A DNA stretch of 64,000 nt from Cliona cf. orientalis (GCA_963930775.1 OZ005693.1:1922001-1986000); one strand, 5' to 3'. Numbered from the stretch's first letter, positions 34,222-47,972 are shown. Notes: generated by a model from the sequence alone, not told the origin. Made by a program: numbers and translations.

Positions 34222-36837
34222 CTAGTAGTTGTGTACAGTGTAGCACTGTATTAAAGGGTAGATCTGGTGTTTTGGGCAAAATACTATGCAAGATTTGGTG
34301 TACAAACGGTTCTAAGCGATACCTTATGTCCTGAACGACTACTTATACTATTGACCATAGCCATTTCAAAGGACTGATGAGCAGGACTTTCACACTTTAT
34401 GTGTAATAAGTCAGTATTGATAAAAATTAATCATTATTATGATCTGGTACATCTACAAGCAGTTGCAGTCGAGCAGCTATTTAGATCAATCAAGAGAAAT
34501 TAGCATATTTATTGTAATGCTATATTGTCAAGGGATCAACTGTTGCCCTAAAATGGTAGCAATTTCTTCCATTAGTGGCTAATGACATCACATTTAATCC
34601 CCTCCAACTTTGATCCAATAAGGAATCGTCAGCTGTTATGAAAATTCATTTTCCCGATCCACCAAACATCTCTTGGATTGGCATATCTCGTACACACCTG
34701 CATGCATGCAATCTAGTCTTGTACACCCCCACACTAGAAATATGCAGTCAGCTATGCTAAGCATCTAGTTATCTATCACTTTAGCTGCAATATATATACT
34801 AACGAGTACATTTAATGCACGTAATTTATTATACGGTACATAATATGAGTAGTAAAGTCGTAGTATGGAGCCTAGCCACGGTGGGCTGCATGGTTGTGTT
34901 TTTTCTGTCCTTGTCCCAACTCGGCTGCCATACGACACCATATGCCACAATCACTACACAACCAAACCGACACAAGCAAGCAAGCAAGCTAGGCCATTAG
35001 GCTCAATTACTCCACATAATACATGCATACCTTATACATCGTATATTATTATAAATACATACATGTAATATTATTCTCAATCATCCAATATGAGTTGATT
35101 ATTCATTGCAGCTGTAACTATGGTATACATGAACATAGGGTGCTATATTATAGTGTAGTCCTTATTTGCTGCATAGCTGAGCTGCATACAGTGCTAGGGG
35201 TGTTGGGAGGCCATATGAGGCAGTTGTTTGTTGCCAGTGAACAGATTATCCATTGTCCAGTCAGTCTTGTGCCGCTTTGTTGTATTAGTGTGCAGCTTAG
35301 CATAATATTAATCACCATAGAGTCAGTAGGCTTTGTACACAGTATACATTGTCATATTATACATGTGCTGTATATATATCCCATGACTAGCCTAGCCTGT
35401 AGTACATATACAGTGAGTGACAGCTGTACTGGCATTGTGAGTGTATAGGTCTGGCTATATTAGGCTAGATTATGTAACTCGATACAGAAAAGAGGTATTT
35501 CTTGGCTATATAGTCTATATACAGTTCGCAGAGTTTAGTTAGTTCAGTTTTGATATAGCAGGCTGTCCAAGCTAAGCTAAGCTTGCTGCTGCTCGAGCAT
35601 AGCTACATATAAATAGTATTTCAGTTTTTGAAATAGTAAGCTATTGGAGCCAGTCCAGTACAGTAGGTATACCAAGTCTGTAGCTAGCTTCATCATATTT
35701 ACTACCATTCCTGCCAGTTGTCAACTTGTGGGTCCTCTGGCTGTAGGCAGTAATCTCAGCTGGTATCAATTCTAGACTATAAACTAGTACATCCAAGTCG
35801 GTGATTCTGTTATCTTCCTGCATGCTACCTTCCTGACAAATGGACAGCTGGAGCCATATCATCATCAATTGATGCAACTACACGTGCTCTACTACACGTA
35901 TACTGTGCTGAGCTCTATCAAGTGACACCAAGTCTCTAGCTGTAATCTCAGAGACCGTGCTGCTATATACTTTGACTCTAAGTTTTTACTGAGCTGTGTT
36001 CTGCTGTACTGCTGTACTGAGCCACCTATCTAGCTGGCTAAACAGTCAGTGCTGAGTCTATTATTCTGTTCTACTTGTACTAGTACATGCTGAGTTGTGC
36101 CTCTCTCTCTCTGTGGACTTCAAATAAATTCTTACTAATTGGCCAACTTGTTGGTGGTTTTTATTGCCACTGGCAACCCACTTGCTCCTACGCTCTTCTT
36201 GCACGAACTGACAGCAGCAGATCAGTACATAAAAGCCTAGCTACTCCCGTACGAGATGCAAGCAATTCTTTGAATACTGGGAAGTACTTGGAGCTAATTG
36301 TCAAAAATCATAACCAGACTCACTCGAAAATCATAACAAGACTCAGTTGATTGATGGTCTCGTCTGCTGTTGGAGTTTCAAGTTATTGCTTTCTATTGCT
36401 CACTCTTGAAAGTTACTAAGACTACAAACGAGCGTAGCTGTGCTGATTCAGCAAACATAAACTTTGAAAGAAGCCACCACTCTGTGAGATAAAACATCTG
36501 ACTGAAGTCCTGAATTCATAATATTGTGCTAACTTGGCTGGATCCTACAGGAGACCTGATTTAAAAATCTTTTGAGCTACCATCAAACAGTTCGCTGAGA
36601 TCTTTGTGTACAGCCAAGCCAATTGTGTTAGTCTCAGATCTGGCCATAGTGTCGCCGCAGTCTTGAGTGAAGCTCTGTGCGTGCGTGTGGTGCGTGCCAG
36701 CAGTTAAGGACATAATTCACACAGCTTGTGGGCAGCACAGACTATAGTTAACCATCGAAAGCCATCGTTCCGTGTAGAAATTTATATCACTACGTGCAAC
36801 TGAGGAGTCCTTCGATTGATCAGGGGTACAGGTAACC
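34222..36837. other. Intron or intergenic; upstream of FGD first exon
   Basis: I see no exon or RNA gene. The stretch is AT-rich with many AGCT strings. The last few hundred bases before 36838 have more CpG and no matching upstream coding, consistent with a promoter for the short FGD transcript. Confidence 0.4.
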
Positions 36838-39800
36838 ATGGGTTCAGATATATCTAGCGTACGCCGAGGTACGATATCGGTGATGCGAGGGATCAATGAC
36901 AGAGTCCCCGGTCAGGGCCTGCCTGGAAAGTTCACAAAAAGTGTTGAAATTCTTACGGTACGTGATCGCAGGTGTTGTGTGGTACACGTGGCTGTTTCAT
37001 GGCTGACATGAAATATTGTAGTAGTTGTATGTAGTTGTATGTGTACAGTTGTAGCTAATGGCGTACTTGACCATGTACTACATGTAGCTATTTATTAAGA
37101 GCAGTGTCACGCAGTGAAGTGTTTCCACATGTAGATCTCTTACTAAGGCTGATATAGCATGTAGCTAACTAGTAGCCGTATAGTGGGATATTTTCGAGGG
37201 GTCCAATTTTCATTACCACACTCTGGTACTATGGCAGTTCCCATGCAGACTTCACAGTGATCCAGTGGATTGGATTTCTGGAGAATCACACTGGGGGCCT
37301 GATCATCCATGCATGAATCTGGAATCGAAATAATATTATGAAAAGTCTTAGGCTAAGTTAAGTGCAGCTCATGTGGGGGTCTCATGTGGTTCATGTGTCA
37401 GAGTGTAAACATCATAGATGCACACATGCATGTGTGAGTTGCATGAGTTTCTTGGAAGGAGCTCGCTACTATAATATTATTATATGCTGTGGTGGTGCAG
37501 TGTGGTAGTGTCTGTCTAGATGATATCAACTACATGTATGAGCGGGCGAAGCCACTTGTGGGAAGAACATGCCTCATTATGATATTGTTCGCATGGAGCT
37601 CATGTGACTCACGATAGTTGCTGTACATGTGCTAGTAATGGCTACATATATGTGTACGTGTAGCAGCAGGCACAGTTAGTCGTTTGGGAAGAAGTGTGTG
37701 TTCAAAGAGCTGCATGGAATAGCCAGAGGTGTTTTGTCCCGAATTTCTTTCTATGATCATGTTTTCTTGCTGTTGGAGATTGCAATCACAAGCAAGTGAA
37801 GTTTGTATACTGTAGTTATGATAATGGATTTCAGTTTTGGTTTCATGTTCCTTTCTTTTCTCTCTCTCTCTCTCTCTCTCTTTCCCTGTCTCTCTCTCTC
37901 TCTCTCATTTTGCAGGATATGGATGAGGGTGGCTATGATGTAGTAGATAAGAAGCCTCGCTCTGTCTCCATTAACAAGAAAAAGAAGAAATCTGGCAAGA
38001 AAGGATTTGAAATGCGCAAGGCATCATCCGTTGAGCACTTGTACGAGACGGCTGATTTCGACAACGACGTAAAGATGCCAAAATCGGCCAGAAACTCTCC
38101 ACAGGTACCGAGGAAGCCTCCTCAGCTTGGTGACCACGCCCCTGGTCCCGCCCTCCCTCTCCCCAACCGAAACTTCCTTCCTGGTCCACCAAACCTCAAT
38201 GAACTCAAGGAAGGTGTCGACCCTAGTCAGCTCTACGCACAGGTTGTAGCGTCACCTAAGCAACCGCAGAAGAAGCGAAGGAGCAACGATTTATCGGAGA
38301 AGGAAAGCTCCGATCGTGATTCAACAGGTATGGTTCTCGAAAATAGTTTGTCAACTGGTACCGAGGGTGCTGTAGCTGTTGCAGATGCTGTGACGGGGGG
38401 AGTGCCGAATGTAGAGGGTGATCGCGTACCCGAGCAACAACAGAAGGAGAAGGTGAGTTTGGTTGCTTCGTCGTTGGATCAGTCTCCGAGTCCTGAGCAT
38501 GTGGCAGCTGCCGACATCGAACACAAGATGGAGGGAGAGGACGCTTACGCTGTTGTCTCTGCTGAGCTGAAGGAAAATGCAAGAAAGAGGAGGCTGAAGT
38601 CGTCGGAATCGGACAGAACGGACAACGCTGCTCCTCCTCCACCACCTACTGTGAGTGGGAGTGGGGAAGCTGGAAGCAGTACAACACCACGAGGTAGAAA
38701 TCCCGGCAAAAAAGCACCGCCAAAGCCTCCCAAGAGTTATCAAGAGCATGTCTCCAGTTCTCCCTCTGGTCGAGTGTCTCCTATGCTGATGTTTGCCAAG
38801 AATGCTGCCGCTCAAGAGAAGGCAGAGAGTGGAAATCGATCACCTCAAGCAGTCGTTGCTGGTGGTGCTACTTCTTCCCCTAGGAATCTCAGCCCCCCTC
38901 CTGTGGATGTTGCTCTCGGACTGACCCCCCAGGAGAGGACGAGGGTTGCCAGTTTTTCCAGTGGCCCCCCGTCATTTCCTCCCCCTCCGCCCCCCAAATC
39001 AGCCTCCCCTGAGCCGATTGTTGAGAACGAAGGAGCAGAGAACCCTTATAACACTGTTGATGAGGTGAAGTCCCTCAAGCCAAAAAGAAAAGCACCCCCG
39101 GCCCCCGGGGGGAGAAGACCACCTCCCCCTCGAACTCAAAATGGCTCACTGGGTGAAGACGAACCAGGCTGTGAGATGGTAAAGAATGACAAAAAAGCCG
39201 GTCGTAAGAAGGGGGATAAAGATAAATCTAGTATGGTCCACATTGACAAAGTCTCGAAACCACACCTATCGCCAAATCAGCGAGCACCTCACGTTTACAC
39301 GACATTTGAGGTCGTGGAGGACGAGAGTGGAGAGATGAAAGGTAAGGAAGGTTCCATCACTGTCCCCGTCAAGACCCCTGCTGCCGGCTATGCTACTGTA
39401 TCATCATCGAAACGAGCAACCCTGCCTACTTCGCTTACCAAACAGGACACACCACAGCAACAACAGTCGCCGCCAGGACGCTTGTTCAACAAGAACCCGA
39501 AACTTACCCCGAAGGCGAGGCCCCCTCCTCCCCCTCCCGGCCAAAGGAGACCCGGCGACTCTAGCACACTGCCCCTCACCTCCTCCTCCTCCGGGTCTGG
39601 CGGCCATCATCCTCGTTCGAAGCAATTAGCGTCACCGATGACAGGGGACTCCCCCTCCTCCTCGGTGGCGGAGGACCAGATTGGAAAAAGGATCTTTGTG
39701 TCGATGGAGAACAGTCCGACGCCCGACAGCGCCGCAGGTCCTGGAGTGGCTGAGCCAAAGTTTCTGTTCTCTCACGCACAGAAGTTTATAGAGGTGAGCC

Positions 39801-42670
39801 GGTTGCAGACTTTTTACCACATGTACATGCATGATCCTGCACATGCATGTACATGCTCATATAGGGTAGTTAGTTGTGTCATCAATGCTTTTGATCTAGC
39901 CGTAGGGATTTTCATGTGATGCAATAATTGCGTGTGAATGTTTTACAGGCTCCTGGCACTATTGATTATCATAGTGTATACTATTGGCTTCCAATTTGAT
40001 TGACACACATACAGTACATGTATGTACTCATTCACAGGCATGCACAGGATGGTTAAACTAGTACTGTATGAACATGTTGGACAGTTCTGAGTGCCGTGAA
40101 TATGCACACGTACATAACCAGGAGTACATGTACTCCTGACATACAACTAATATGCACCCATAATATAGTGCACCCATCCATTTTCCCTCATGTATATGTG
40201 CTTGCTCACTTGCACACACACTCAGGTTGGTGACGCTGATAACATCCCACCGGCACCTGTTCCCGTTGCCGTGGTAACCAACTCCTACGAGGAGGAGGAT
40301 AGTGACGGTGACGTACTGGACTCCACCGACTGGGAGACGTCTTCAGGAGGGGAGGAGGAGGCTGAGGAGGTATAATTATGTAGTTACCAGACTAAGCTTT
40401 TCTTAAATCTTTAGAATAAGCCAATTATAGCAAGCTTACCCTCATTCTGGAAAACCCAAGGGAGAATTTCTTTGAATGAGCAAAGTTCTTATTAAGCTAC
40501 ATATACATGTATATACATACATGTAAGTCTTGAAAACAAGCTACCTTGCTCACCCTTATTCTGGGGGAATATTTATTTCTTTGAACAAGTATGTATAATG
40601 TCACAACAATGTGATTATGCACTACAATAATGATATTATTATGCTGGATCAGCATGACTGTATTCATAGAAATGGATAAATGTCATGTTTTTTTTAATAT
40701 ATGGACCCATTCAAATCGGTATCTTAGTCAGGGTTGCTCCTCAGTGTTATTAAAGCTTGAGACTCCTATATTGCCACTACAATGTACGCGCATGCGCAGA
40801 CAAATGGACATGTAGGCCACACCCCTCACTGCAGGTGGAATTTAATAGCCAAGACTCAAGAGACTTAGCTCCACTCCAGCATGGATACTATAGTACCGGT
40901 ATGACAGCGAACAGTTAACTCGCCTCTTCAGTCTTCCTTTGCAAGAAGCATAGATATATGAGAAGTCGGAGACTTTGGCCCGGTTGGCCCAGCTTGCGAG
41001 TACAAAGATGACGTTCTCACTCCGCTCAAACCGGCGTCGATACTGGCGCCGACGCAAGATCGAGAGATTAGGGCTAGGTTAGCTAGGCTATAGCTAGCTA
41101 GCTGTACTGCAGCCTAGGCTGAGGGCCGGCCGGCCCCAAGGCTGTACTCGTACTTGAACTCGCGATCGATCGATGGCCGGCCGGTCGGCCGCGCCGAGCG
41201 CGCGGCGCTTTGCGCCTCGTGCATCTCCATGGTTACCATGTTTTTTTGCACACGGCCCTACCATTCTGACCAATCGGGTGCGTTATGACACAAAACGACA
41301 CTTTCTGAAAATATTTTTCGTTGTATATAGTATAATGAGCAAATTTTTGTAGTTTTCGTGATGTTATAATAAGCATTGAATGTGTTTGTACAGCAGGAGA
41401 GAAAGCGGAGCCCAAAGCCAAAGGAAGCACAGCCAAAGACGTTCTACATCGCCAGGGAGATCCTCACAACAGAGAGAACGTACGTACGGTCTTTGTGACT
41501 TTTGGCGTATAGTAATAATAATGTTATTCCATAGAAATATCTACATGTACGAATGTGTTGATGGTCTTTATCTATACACATGCGCGTGTGTGCCTACACC
41601 TACGCATGTAGCTTTTGAAAATGTCCTACAAACTTAGTCAAAATCTTTTTGATGATAGCAAGATTGAAAGGAAAGCAAGTTCACGAGATTGAATTCAGAT
41701 CCTAACCATTATACCACATACATTGTGCATGTACACACTCTAGTTCTGTGACTTTCTCTCTTTCAGCAAAATTTTCTTGATTGGTAGTCATCAATTTCTT
41801 TGTTACACCAATCAACCACAAGAGCTAATTAGAAATACGTGTTACCGTCTCTCTTTCTCTTTCTCTCTAGGTTTGTCAAAGGACTGACTCTGATCGACAA
41901 AGACTTCCGTCAGGCGATGCGATCGGCCAACAATGCTCACGAGAAGCCTGTCATTACCGAGGATGGGCTCAAGACCATCTTGGGTAATGTCAGTAGTCTG
42001 CTTACTCTCAACTCCGGACTGCTTCAGGAGCTCGAGGAGAGGATGGCCCAGTGGTAAGTTGAGGCTTGTGCATTCTTCGTTTTATCAGTTGTTGGTTATT
42101 CAGGTGTGTGTGTGGGGGGGGGGGGGGGGGGGGGGAGGGGGAGGGAATCAGACATATTGTTAGTAGTATAGTAATCTCTGTGAAGACCGGCCTTTGAGAT
42201 GTTTATGGATAGGAACTCCGCCTCATGGGTGTCGTATTGCTGTACTCCCCACTCTCTAAATACCATAATTTGCTAAAATTTCTAACACAAAAATTTTGCA
42301 AGATCAAAATCAACATAAATTAATAACAGTAATTAAAATACCTGTACCCTCATAAAATTTCAGGTCCACCAACCCTCGAATTGGAGACATCCTTCTGAGC
42401 AGGGCACCCTACCTGAAGCTCTACACCGAGTACATCAGCAAGTTTGACAAAGCTCTCAAGACGCTGGAGGAATTCACGAAGAAGAACCCGGTCTTTGCTC
42501 AAGTGCTGAAGGAGTTTGAATGTCAGCCCAAGTGTGCCAATATCCCGCTGGCGGGCTACATGCTGGACATTGTCCAGAGAATCACAAGATACAAGCTTCT
42601 GCTTGCAGGTTAGGGAGTGGGGAAGTGAGTGTGGGTGTGAGTGTGTGAGGGAGGGAGGGAGGGAGGGAGG

Positions 42671-42707
<37 letters not shown>

Positions 42708-43066
42708 AGTGAGAACATGATTTTTATATGGACATGCAGAATAAGAGCAAGGAAAGATACATATATTACAATATTATGATTTTGTCTAGGACCATGTATA
42801 TAATATGTACATGCAGGATTGAGCACAGTCATTGCTTGAACAATGATTTATATCAGTAATTCCTTGCTTTTGTCATTCTAGTGTTCTCAATAAATGACAT
42901 TTCCTGCTCCTTTCAAGGGATTCCATATGCAATAATTATGTCATTGTATTTATTTCAGACTATGTCAAGCATCTACCTGATGATTCTCCCGACAAAGACA
43001 CTAGCCAAAGTGAGCCACAGTATAAACGATGTCTGTAGAGTGATTTACATATACCTTCTCTCTCCC

Positions 43067-43143
<77 letters not shown>

Positions 43144-46100
43144 CCCTCCCTTGACAGAGGCGCTGGTTATCATTTCTTCTGTGGCTACACATGTCAATGA
43201 AACTGTCAGACAGATGGTGAGTGTATAATATACTATATTATGATCTTGAAAACATACGTCCAAGCACTTTTTGTATTCAGTTTATCAACATTAATGTGGT
43301 AAACTACATAATATGTACGCTGATAATAAACCATTTGTTAGCTAGTTGTTGGTTCAAGCTTGGTTGAATCGTAGTTCTCACCTGTGCAATTTGTGATATC
43401 TGTTCTTTTGTTAGGACAACTTCAGAAAGGTGTGTGACGTACGAAAGAAGCTGATTGGTGACTCTGGGGACACACTCATAACACCACACAGAGTGAGTTG
43501 TTGCCATGGGATGTATCAATACGGGATGCTAACTATGATGTCATTGTGATGTCATCATATGTCATTTCTAGAAATTATTGAAAGAGGGAGAGCTTATGAA
43601 GTTTTCAAGAAAAGAGAAACAACCGAGAATGTTCTTTCTGGTCAGTTGATGTAAAAAAAAAATTAAAATGGTAAAAAACGACCCTGCCAGGATTCGAACC
43701 TGGAATCCCCTGATCCGTAGTCAGATGCCTTATCCGTTGGGCCACAGGGCCACACAACCACAAGCAATTTAAAATCTAGTTTTGTTCCCTTTGTATAGCC
43801 ATATTACTACCCATATCCACAAATAATTTTTACAATAACATATACAACTGTTTCTGTACCTAATCAACTTCTATTCATTGCCTCCCCCTCTCTTCATTCT
43901 GCCCCCCCCCCCCCAAACAGTTCAATGATATTCTGATCTATGCGTCATCGATCCCCCCGGCTAACACCACGTACAAGGTGATCAAGCGGATCCCCCTGGA
44001 CGGGATGAGGGTGGAGCGTCTGGACGATCCGGAGATGAGATACGGCTTTCAGATCATCAGCACCTGCAAGTCATTCAGGCTGGAAGCAAGGTACATGTAC
44101 ATTGTATGTCGGGAGCTAGTATAGAAGATTATCTGAGTGTATAGTAATATTGTATGGTAGAGACTTCCCACTTGAGGCTTCCCTGGGATAGTGTCCTTGT
44201 GGGTACGCGTGTATATGCACATGTACATGTACATGCATCTCCAATTTTTGCTAGTTTTGTGTACTGGTTTGTATATCTGGGTCCATGTAGTTAGTAACAG
44301 TGCTTTGTATAGGGATTCCAAGGTTACGATAACATTTATTTTTGTACTCTACAGCAACAGAGAAGAGTTACACCAGTGGATGACGGTAAGCAGGAGGTTA
44401 ATTGATATCACGAGCATTTCCTCACAATGATCGTGGGAGTTATAGTTTCAATTTACCCTTTTCTGTTATGTTTATGTAATTAATAGGCTTTTGAAGTGGC
44501 CATCAAGGAGAACTCGGACAGAAAGAAACTAGCGGTAAGTTGTGTGCTCTAGATGGAAAGAAATTACATATTCCATACAGTATAGAAATTGCATTGTATG
44601 TAGCAGTAGGTACGGGTGTGAGGGTCCTGTGGTGTAATGGCTAGCACTTGGGGTTTTGGCTCCCAGAATCTGAGTTCAAATCTCAGCAGGACCTATCTTT
44701 TTTTTTTTTCATTTCCCCTTCTCTTTTTTGCCTTCTATGCACTTGTAGTATGTATAAGTGTTGCATTGTGTCTATATATATATAGCGTAATGCTCTATTA
44801 CTAATTCAATTAGCACACCACAATTAGGGGCAGCAGTACAGTATAATATACAAACAGATTGATGTGTTTCTTTGTTTCACAGGAACCGAAGGAGGTGGAA
44901 GAGACCGATTCGTCCATCCCTCTGGGTAGCCTTGCTCCTCCCTGGCTACCTGACAGTGCTGTCAGTATGTGCCAGCTCTGTAGTACACACTTCACCGTCA
45001 CAAGACGTCGACACCACTGCAGAGCATGTGGGAAGGTACGTCTTTTGTGGAGGGGAGGGAGGGAGGGACTTTGGTGGTCTGATATTGAGAGGTTGCACTA
45101 TGCCTCCTCATTCACAAAACATTTATCTACTCTCTCTCTCTCTTTTTAGATTTTCTGCTCCGACTGCTCCAGCTACCTCGCTCCGCTCAAGTACAAGGGC
45201 AACAAACTAGGAAGAGTCTGTCAAGTCTGCTACGAGAAACTACCAAAGAGTGAGTGGATTAAGTGACCCCTTAATCACCTTTAATATCGTACTGTTGCTT
45301 TTACAAGTAGGGATACGTCTATAGCTGTTTCAGTGATTGTTGAGAGAGGACGAGAGAGAGAGAGAGAGAGGGGGGTGGAGGGGGTATAAATAACACAAAC
45401 AGTGGAAAGCTTAAGAAATTCACTTTCTAATAACATTTTCAACACTATGTCCCGTAGATGAAGATACAATGGCGTCAAAGAGAACCAGTCTCCAGCGAAC
45501 GACAAAGAGTCGAGTCAGCCTTCCCTCCGTCCTCAAAGAGGTCAAAGCGCGCGACCAGAGTGCCCAGGTCAGCGGCTACCTGCAAGCACGGAACTCCAAG
45601 AGCAGAAGGTGGAAGAAGAGATGGTTTGTGGTCTACAATCTCGTGCTCTACGAGTTCGAGAGACATGAGGATGTCTCGGCAAAGAGAAGCATCACACTGC
45701 CAAGCTATCAAGTGGCCAGGGTAAGTATAAGATTCTTATATCTGATGATTAATTTTTTTTTACGTACGTATCTTTATGGATGGGTGTTCATGTTTTGTCT
45801 ATATTATAGCATGGAGGCGATCCACTTGTGTTCGTTCTCAACCACCCCGGGACTGGAAAGGAATACTTCAAAGAGGACTCACCAGAACAAGTGGACAGGT
45901 ATGTAACGCGATGCTTGATTGATATCCACTTTGATAAGTATACATTTCTCTCCCTCCAAACGCCGATGGGTGCGTAGTTAAGGGGGGGGGAGGAGAGAGA
46001 GAAAGTGGATAGATCATCTGTTGATCTGAATAATTATGACTGAGAGATACATTAAAATTACTGTACATTGAAGCTTTGTGCACTTGCCCACTGCAGATGG

Positions 46101-46400
46101 ATAGAGGTCCTACAAAAGGCAGTACTAGGCGAGATTGAGGAGGAGGAGGAACCAGCAGAGGAAGGTGGAGCCAAGAAAGGGGCGGAGCTACGAGATGAAG
46201 AGGAGGAGGATGATGACGATGATGATGATGAGGATGAGACGGGGGAGGAGTCCTCTCCCTCCCACCATCCTCCGCTGGACACGCCCTCTGACACCACGTC
46301 CGAGGCAGGACAATCCCCGAGCAAGGAGTCATCCCTCTCCCAATTAGAACAGTCTCACCCTGTAATTATGGAGGGGGATGATGGAGAAACAAACTCATAA
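36838..46400 (+). CDS. FYVE, RhoGEF and PH domain protein (FGD family)
   Basis: Eighteen exons join in phase to 1356 aa: 36838-36957, 37916-39793, 40226-40369, 41394-41479, 41871-42053, 42364-42608, 42959-43009, 43158-43216, 43415-43492, 43572-43640, 43921-44090, 44355-44385, 44487-44534, 44883-45035, 45150-45249, 45458-45720, 45810-45898 and 46097-46400. Residues 41-714 are proline-rich with tyrosine motifs (LYAQVV, AYAVVS, PYNTVD). A DH domain (about 731-925, ILTTERTFVKG, IVQRITRYKLLL), PH1 (KEGELMKFSRK) and FYVE finger (PPWLPD, RRRHHCRACGK, four CxxC-type pairs, about 1075-1140) follow. PH2 (RRWKKRWFVVYN) and an acidic tail end the protein. FGD proteins activate Cdc42-type GTPases at PI3P or actin-rich membranes. 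Three introns hold tRNA genes or a CpG-rich island. Confidence 0.92.
41060..41215. other. CpG-rich island in FGD intron 3
   Basis: GGCCGGCC palindromes (about 41126 and 41175), CGATCGATCGAT and GCGCGCGGCGC strings make this the most GC/CpG-dense stretch in the window. It could be an internal promoter or an inserted element. A minus-strand frame of 71 codons (40842-41057) starts beside it but matches nothing I recognise. Confidence 0.5.
42672..42702. repeat. GT dinucleotide microsatellite
   Basis: About fifteen GT units follow GGGA repeats in FGD intron 6. Confidence 0.85.
43074..43140. repeat. CT microsatellite acting as polypyrimidine tract
   Basis: About 33 CT units lie directly upstream of the FGD exon 8 acceptor (exon starts 43158). 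The tract therefore doubles as the polypyrimidine stretch of a splice site. Confidence 0.85.
43679..43751 (-). tRNA. tRNA-Arg (anticodon ACG)
   Basis: The 73-nt cloverleaf reads GGCCCTG at the acceptor 5' side, the anticodon arm TCTGA-CTACGGA-TCAGG and the T arm CCAGG-TTCGAAT-CCTGG. The acceptor 3' side is CAGGGTC with discriminator G. It is antisense within FGD intron 10. T runs follow on its own strand (A runs at 43673-43678 and 43653-43662), a Pol III terminator. It is identical to the gene at 60058-60130. Confidence 0.95.
44623..44694 (+). tRNA. tRNA-Gln (anticodon TTG)
   Basis: The acceptor GGTCCTG pairs with CAGGACC and discriminator T. The D arm contains GTGTAATGGCTAGCAC as in animal tRNA-Gln. 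The anticodon arm is TGGGG-TTTTGGC-TCCCA with TTG at 34-36, and the T arm is CTGAG-TTCAAAT-CTCAG. It is sense within FGD intron 13. The last anticodon-stem pair is G-U. Confidence 0.93.
44698..44709 (+). terminator. Pol III terminator (T12)
   Basis: A run of twelve T bases begins four bases after the tRNA-Gln gene. Confidence 0.85.
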
Positions 46401-46495
46401 TAATTATTAATAACAATCACTCACTCTTCTTGTGTTTTTTTGTATGTCTCAGCAGTTTGGGTTTGATTTGTACATGTATGTTCTTTTTTTGTTTG

Positions 46496-46501
46496 ATTAA
46501 A
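46496..46501 (+). terminator. Polyadenylation signal ATTAAA
   Basis: The common variant hexamer ATTAAA lies about 95 bases after the FGD stop codon and before the next gene. Confidence 0.45.
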
Positions 46502-46742
46502 ATTACAACCTCAGTCGTTGCCGATTCAATTTTTCCTGTTTCTCCTCTCTCTGTTTCTCTGTTTCCTTCACATTAAATCGCTTAACTAATGTATGTTCCC
46601 ATACTTCATTATTTAGCAGCCAACAGTGTTCAACCATAATAATATAATAATTATACAGTGTATCTGTGTATTTATCATCAATTATTTCCAACAACTGTAG
46701 TGGTTTATCATGTGACATGTCATGTGATTGCTTTGGGTACAT

Positions 46743-47688
46743 ATGGGAATGGCTTCCTGCACATGGCCACCAGCTACAGCATGGAGGGCAGTGTTCAGGC
46801 AGCACTACAGCTCCTCCTCCTTTTCCAAATGGCACCAGCTCTATGTTGACACCAGCTGTGTTCTCCTTGGACTGAAAACTGCTCTCCTGGTGGACTGTGT
46901 CACACCTGATGCCAAAAGACTTCAGCTTTACTTGAAAGATGTGGCCAAGACTATTCATGACAGTACTAGTAGCTTCAAAGAAAGGACTAGTGCTGTTGAA
47001 TGCAAAGATAGTGCAGCTGCTGGTCATGAGTGCCAGTTTTGCAGGTGTATGAGTGATTGCTGTATACTGACTATAGGGGAGGACACACTGTTGGTCAATA
47101 TGAGGCGTCTCACTCGAGATTGGGGTATTGACCACGATCTCAAGGACTCGAAATTGAGGGGACGTTCCTTCAAGCCTGCAGCTGCTCAGTCTGTGGGCTC
47201 ACACGCACCCCTCAGGGATGGCCCAGTGTATTTAGATGTCACTAAAGATTTACAAGAACCTAAACTTCTGACTAGTGCTACTCTAGATCTAAACGGTGTT
47301 TTTACCCAGTGGCTGGGAAATGTAAAATCATCTTTCCAACAGAATACGGATAAAACTGAACTATGCATAATACCTTGTCACACCAAAATTCCAAACAATT
47401 CTACTCAAACCTTGAGTTCAGTACGGCAGCCTGTTGATGAGGACATCACTTCAAATTTCAATCTTGGCATTTGTGGTGATGATGTTGAACTGAATGTGTG
47501 TACTCTCTTTGGCCAGTTGCTAGGCTACCCAGTGGTCTACTGGTTCAACGTTGAGAGAGGCCATTCCCTGGACATGGTGGAGTTGGTCTGTTTCACCGTC
47601 TGTGTTCATAAATCTGATTCTGAGATTTCTCCACTGAATATTGAACAGGTAGCTACCTAATTTGAGTGAGTGAGTGAGTGAGTGAGTA

Positions 47689-47759
<71 letters not shown>

Positions 47760-47972
47760 TAAGGAGAAGACTAATAATTATTGCCCATGTTTTCTTTATC
47801 TCTGCAGGAGCATGTTCTTTATTCCTTCTCTGTGGTTGCAGCCTGCCTCCAGTCAGCAGTCCAGGACAAGGTGCGGGTTTGGTTAGATGCTGTATACAGA
47901 CGAGCAGAAGACATTGGCCTTGTTGCTACCATGATTCAGAAATCTGTACTACTCCCCAGTGTAGCACTTTAA
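46743..47972 (+). CDS. UPF0739 (C1orf74-like) protein
   Basis: Two exons (46743-47648 and 47808-47972) give 356 aa. The conserved parts are an N-terminal LKTALLVDC, ILTIGEDTLLVNMR, an LFGQLLGYPVVYWF segment (vertebrate relatives have LLGYPVPYSF), and a C-terminal half with VLYSFSV. It ends in SVLLPSVAL, close to the vertebrate LPAVAL end. The family's biochemical function is not established as far as I know. This copy is longer than human C1orf74 (about 270 aa) because of a Ser/Lys-rich middle. An in-frame TGA just upstream (46725) supports starting at 46743 or 46749. It begins about 340 bases after the FGD stop and is convergent with SNIP1. Confidence 0.85.
47693..47756. repeat. GA microsatellite in UPF0739 intron
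   Basis: About 30 uninterrupted GA units fill much of the 159-bp intron. Here the purine strand is the sense strand, unlike the CT tracts before other acceptors. Confidence 0.9.

Noticed and set aside
46503..47135. 210-codon minus-strand frame
   Set aside because: It is the antisense shadow of UPF0739 exon 1, whose sense frame matches a known family at both ends.
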